Positions 13,935 through 15,753 of a stretch of 15,753 nucleotides of DNA are shown piece by piece; the first letter of the stretch is position 1, and each line of letters starts with the position of its first letter. Where the stretch lies: NCBI GenBank assembly GCA_964444825.1, contig CAYUIS010000132.1, positions 1 to 15,753 of the forward strand, in the 5' to 3' direction. Below the pieces are notes generated by a model, which was given only the letters and a program-made list of their open reading frames with translations, did not search any database and had not been told where the DNA came from. This DNA is from CAYUIS01 sp964444825. Lineage in GTDB: Bacteria > Chloroflexota > Anaerolineae > B4-G1. Position numbers and translations under genes: made by a program.

Positions 13935-15266
13935 CTACCGCTCCCCCTCGCCCGCAGCGCGCCATTGTGAGAAGAGCTTGAGCGCCTGGGCTGCCGCGCC
14001 GCTGGCGTGAGAGACCGTCTCCGGGATATCCATCGGCCCGATGCCGGTGCCAGCCAAAAAGATGCCGGGCCGGGTGGTTTCTACTGGATGGATGTTCAAC
14101 TCGCGGGGAAGTAACCAGCCGTGCGCATCCTGCTGCAATCCCAGCATCTCGGCCAACGGGTTTGTCGCAGGACGGGGCAGCAGCGCGGGTGCCACCACCA
14201 CCATATCAGCCGCTATCTGCACCTGTTGGCCGCTCAACGTGTCGGCCCCCCACACCATCACCTTGCCGTCCTGACGGAAGACGCGGGAGACTTTGCCCCG
14301 CAAATAGATCACCCGCTCGTCCTCCATCGCCCGCTGGGTGAACTCGTCGTACCGTTTGCCCGCAGCACGGATGTCAATGTAAAAGATATACGCCTGCCCG
14401 TGGTGAACCCGGTGGCGGTAGAGCGTGGCCTGCTTGGCCACGTACATACAACAGACCTTTGAGCAGTAGGACAGGTGCTTCTCAGGGTCGCGGGAACCGG
14501 CACATTGAATAAAGACAAGCTCCTGAGGTTCCTTCCCGTCGGAGGGACGCTTCATTTTGCCGGCGGTGGGACCAGAGGCGGAAAGCAACCGCTCAAAGGC
14601 CAAGCCGTCGATCACGTCCGGGATCTTGCCGCCGCCATACTCTGGCATATGCTCCAGGCCATAGAGATCGTAGCCGGTGGCCACGATGATGGCGCCCACC
14701 CGTTCCTCAAAGACCACATCCTCCTGCTCATAGTCGATCGCACCCACCGGGCAGTACCGCTCACAGACCTTGCACTTGCCCCGCTGGAAAAAGGTGCAGT
14801 TCTCGCGGTCGATCACCGGCTTGTTGGGCACCGCCTGGGGGGAGAGGGTGTAGATCGCTTTGCGTTTCCCCATGTTCCGCTCGAAATCGGAATCGACCTT
14901 GCGGGGACATTTCTCCTGGCAGAAGCCGCAACCCGTGCACTTGTCCCAATCCACGTAGGCGGCGTGACGGCGGATACGCACGCGGAAATCACCCATCTCT
15001 CCCTCAATCGACTCGACCTCGGAGTAGGTGCGCAGGTGGATGTGCTCGTGATGGCCCACCTCGACGGTGCGAGGCGTGAGGATACACTGGGCACAGTCAA
15101 GCGTGGGAAAGGTCTCTGAAAGCTGCGCCATGCGTCCGCCGATGGATGGCAATCGCTCCACCATAACAACATCGTAGCCCGCATTGGCTATGTCCAGGGC
15201 AGCCTGCATACCGGCAATCCCAGCGCCGATGATGAGCGCGCGGGGAACGGGGGGATCAATTGTCAT
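13935..15266 (-). CDS. hdrA: HdrA-like flavoprotein with inserted 2x[4Fe-4S] ferredoxin domain
   Basis: The first gene of the HdrA-like pair, 443 residues from ATG 15266. An upstream in-frame start at 15332 adds 22 residues lacking a family pattern and would lie upstream of the predicted promoter, so I reject it. The FAD fold begins at once (ALIIGAGIAGM, 10-20), followed by GGRMAQ and TLDCAQCILTPR with Cys58 and Cys61. An inserted ferredoxin carries CTGCGFCQEKC (110-120) and a second set Cys157, 165, 168 and 172 (C-x7-C-x2-C-x3-C). The HdrA signature IQCAGSRDP...YCSKVCCMY has Cys255, 268, 272 and 273. It lacks the N-terminal and C-terminal ferredoxin domains carried by the next gene. The two proteins are very similar from about residue 185 to the end here, so they arose by duplication. 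They probably form one complex. The redox partner is unknown. Confidence 0.88.
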   Translation of the reverse strand: MTIDPPVPRALIIGAGIAGMQAALDIANAGYDVVMVERLPSIGGRMAQLSETFPTLDCAQCILTPRTVEVGHHEHIHLRTYSEVESIEGEMGDFRVRIRRHAAYVDWDKCTGCGFCQEKCPRKVDSDFERNMGKRKAIYTLSPQAVPNKPVIDRENCTFFQRGKCKVCERYCPVGAIDYEQEDVVFEERVGAIIVATGYDLYGLEHMPEYGGGKIPDVIDGLAFERLLSASGPTAGKMKRPSDGKEPQELVFIQCAGSRDPEKHLSYCSKVCCMYVAKQATLYRHRVHHGQAYIFYIDIRAAGKRYDEFTQRAMEDERVIYLRGKVSRVFRQDGKVMVWGADTLSGQQVQIAADMVVVAPALLPRPATNPLAEMLGLQQDAHGWLLPRELNIHPVETTRPGIFLAGTGIGPMDIPETVSHASGAAAQALKLFSQWRAAGEGER

Positions 15267-15272
15267 GGCCCA

Positions 15273-15301
15273 AGTATATCGCATTTCATTACAGACGCCA
15301 A
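15273..15301 (-). promoter_or_regulatory. promoter of the HdrA-like pair predicting a leaderless mRNA
   Basis: On the minus strand TTGGCG (15296-15301, 4 of 6) is followed after 17 bases by TATACT (15273-15278, 5 of 6). Only six bases (TGGGCC) separate the -10 from the ATG at 15266, and no Shine-Dalgarno is present. The predicted start therefore coincides with the start codon, the same spacing as at higB. Confidence 0.6.
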
Positions 15302-15387
15302 TTACGTTTATCCTAACTTGCTCGTGATGCATGTCCTTCCCTCCAACACCGTAAAAACGACCACAACGGCCCTGGAGCGACTGGACC

Positions 15388-15546
15388 GACGATTTGCAGC
15401 AATTCTCAATATGAGGCAGAAAGCCGACGGTTTGTCCGCTTTCGCCCGAAAAGCTGGCCAGATACGCCGAAATCGGCCCATTTCCGGCTCAGTTGCGCCG
15501 ATCTTTTCGGGCAAGAGGTCCATATTGAGAATTGCTGGACGATTTG
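15388..15546. repeat. 9-bp target-site duplication flanking the MITE-like element
   Basis: GACGATTTG is present at 15388-15396 and 15538-15546. Removing one copy and the element restores an uninterrupted sequence ending in the promoter, so the insertion is recent enough for both copies to be identical. The right copy supplies the first three bases (TTG) of the -35 box TTGACA. Confidence 0.85.
15397..15537. mobile_element. MITE-like element, 141 bp, with 17-bp terminal inverted repeats
   Basis: The ends CAGCAATTCTCAATATG (15397-15413) and CATATTGAGAATTGCTG (15521-15537) are exact reverse complements. The element is bounded on both sides by GACGATTTG (15388-15396 and 15538-15546), a 9-base target duplication that adjoins the terminal repeats with no gap. 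A second internal inverted repeat, GCCCGAAAAG (15444-15453) and CTTTTCGGGC (15503-15512), lets the whole element fold into a long hairpin. No ORF inside resembles a transposase, so it would be moved in trans by a transposase recognising these ends. A 9-bp duplication is compatible with several IS families (for example IS4 or IS1 types); the parent is not identifiable here. Confidence 0.85.
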
Positions 15547-15572
15547 ACAACTGAGCGATTTCACGGCATAAT
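15544..15572 (+). promoter_or_regulatory. near-consensus promoter of the short leader unit
   Basis: A perfect TTGACA (15544-15549) and CATAAT (15567-15572, 5 of 6) are separated by exactly 17 bases. Transcription would begin near 15579. This is one of the best promoter matches in the window, and it serves a unit with only a 16-codon ORF before a terminator. Confidence 0.8.
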
Positions 15573-15603
15573 GGAGCTATCTCTAGAGGAGGAGGTGGTG
15601 CCT

Positions 15604-15654
15604 ATGGATAGTTATTCTGATCACTCGGTCCGGCATCACCTCAAGGCAGGATAG
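15604..15654 (+). CDS. 16-residue leader-peptide-like small ORF
   Basis: The ORF encodes MDSYSDHSVRHHLKAG and begins 4 bases after a long purine-rich ribosome site, AGGAGGAGGTGG. It lies about 25 bases after the predicted transcript start. It contains three histidines, two of them adjacent, but this is not enough to call a histidine attenuator. Its second half forms the left arm and loop of a hairpin that ends just past the stop codon, and a strong terminator follows. That layout resembles a leader peptide of an attenuated operon whose genes would lie beyond the window, now separated by the intron. A free-standing small protein or an RNA whose ORF is incidental are alternatives. Confidence 0.55.
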   Translation: MDSYSDHSVRHHLKAG

Positions 15655-15661
15655 CCGGACC
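15627..15661 (+). promoter_or_regulatory. hairpin over the end of the small ORF
   Basis: GGTCCGGC (15627-15634) pairs perfectly with GCCGGACC (15654-15661) around a 19-base loop that carries CACCTC (15637-15642). That loop segment is complementary to GAGGTG (15592-15597) in the ribosome site. The stop codon overlaps the start of the right arm, so a ribosome finishing the ORF would open the stem. Confidence 0.65.
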
Positions 15662-15667
15662 AACAGG

Positions 15668-15704
15668 GATACGGCGCACCTCGTCAGGTGCGCCGTATCT
15701 TGTT
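15668..15704 (+). terminator. strong intrinsic terminator, insertion target of the intron
   Basis: GATACGGCGCACCT (15668-15681) and AGGTGCGCCGTATC (15686-15699) form a perfect 14-bp stem with a CGTC tetraloop. TTGTT follows and is then interrupted by the intron-like sequence, so the original T-run may have been longer. The 5' arm segment GGCGCACCT can pair instead with AGGTGGTGCC (15593-15602) around the ribosome site. Confidence 0.85.
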
Positions 15705-15753
15705 GTGTGCCAGGCATGTCGTGTAACTAGAGGGTGAAAGTCCCTTGCGGGCC
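15705..15753 (+). mobile_element. 5' end of a group IIC intron, cut by the window edge
   Basis: From 15705 the sequence begins GTGTGCCAGGCATG and continues with AGAGGGTGAAAGTCCC (about 15729-15744). This closely follows, from memory, the 5' end of the Oceanobacillus iheyensis group IIC intron (GUGUGCCCGGCAUG... then AUAGGGUGAGAGUCCC), which is the start of ribozyme domain I. The first bases match the bacterial GTGYG 5' splice consensus. Class C introns insert downstream of intrinsic terminator hairpins, and here the boundary is five bases after such a stem and in the same orientation. The rest of the ribozyme and any reverse transcriptase ORF lie outside the window. Confidence 0.82.

Noticed and set aside
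13619..13981. Long plus-strand open frames antisense to the HdrA-like genes (also 12599-13042 and 14475-15119)
   Set aside because: Antisense open frames are expected in GC-rich genes; none has a ribosome site or known motif.
15267..15332. Upstream in-frame start for the first HdrA-like gene
   Set aside because: The 22 extra residues do not fit the family, the FAD fold starts right after the ATG at 15266, and the predicted promoter lies within this stretch.
15318..15554. Plus-strand open frame of 78 codons across the MITE and the -35 box
   Set aside because: It reads through a mobile element and overlaps a promoter; no ribosome site or recognisable sequence.
15604..15654. Histidine-operon attenuator leader
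   Set aside because: Only three His codons, two adjacent, among sixteen; no run of regulatory codons, so the specific amino acid cannot be named.
1..15753. CRISPR arrays, tRNA or rRNA genes
   Set aside because: No regularly spaced direct repeats, cloverleaf with TTCRANY arm, or rRNA signature was seen on either strand.

Overview
The window looks like a chromosomal segment of a bacterium in the phylum Chloroflexota (Anaerolineae-like), probably from a metagenome. The evidence is a large MalT/LAL-type LuxR regulator, tandem coiled-coil lipoprotein adaptors, a 74-residue WSDW/DG-type small protein of a kind I remember from Chloroflexota, a tandem pair of HdrA-like flavoproteins, and GC-rich coding sequence. 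This assignment is inferred from gene content; no rRNA or tRNA is present to confirm it.

Layout, left to right. (1) 68-2558, +: two paralogous HlyD/MacA-type periplasmic adaptor lipoproteins in tandem, with no permease in the window. (2) 2680-5514, +: a promoter and a 913-residue ATP-binding LuxR-family regulator. (3) 5583-6901, +: a strong promoter among repeated CCTACCC/CCACCC sites, a leader of about 175 nt holding a 15-bp perfect inverted repeat, an isoprenylcysteine-methyltransferase-like membrane protein, a 74-residue small protein and a terminator. (4) 6951-7594, -: a higBA toxin-antitoxin module whose promoter and operator place the transcript start at or next to the higB start codon. 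(5) 7622-10123, +: metK (S-adenosylmethionine synthetase), a terminator, and a MetE/UROD-fold methyltransferase-like protein. (6) 10125-11963, -: an SLC13-type transporter with two internal RCK_C domains, ending one base from its convergent neighbour. (7) 12215-15301, -: two adjacent HdrA-like genes whose domains are complementary, again with a promoter that predicts a leaderless mRNA.

The right edge (15380-15753) is the most unusual part. A 141-bp MITE-like element has 17-bp perfect terminal inverted repeats and a 9-bp target duplication. It abuts the -35 box of a near-consensus promoter. That promoter drives a tiny unit: a strong Shine-Dalgarno, a 16-codon ORF, a hairpin over the ORF end and a perfect 14-bp terminator stem. 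Five bases after the stem the sequence changes to what I recognise as the 5' end of a group IIC intron, which runs off the window. Group IIC introns are known to insert just after intrinsic terminators. The same small unit therefore carries one mobile insertion at its promoter and another at its terminator.

Functional links: metK, the MetE-like protein and the ICMT-like methyltransferase all concern methionine/SAM methyl chemistry. The HdrA pair would supply flavin and iron-sulfur electron transfer, but its usual partners (HdrB, HdrC, MvhD) are not in the window.
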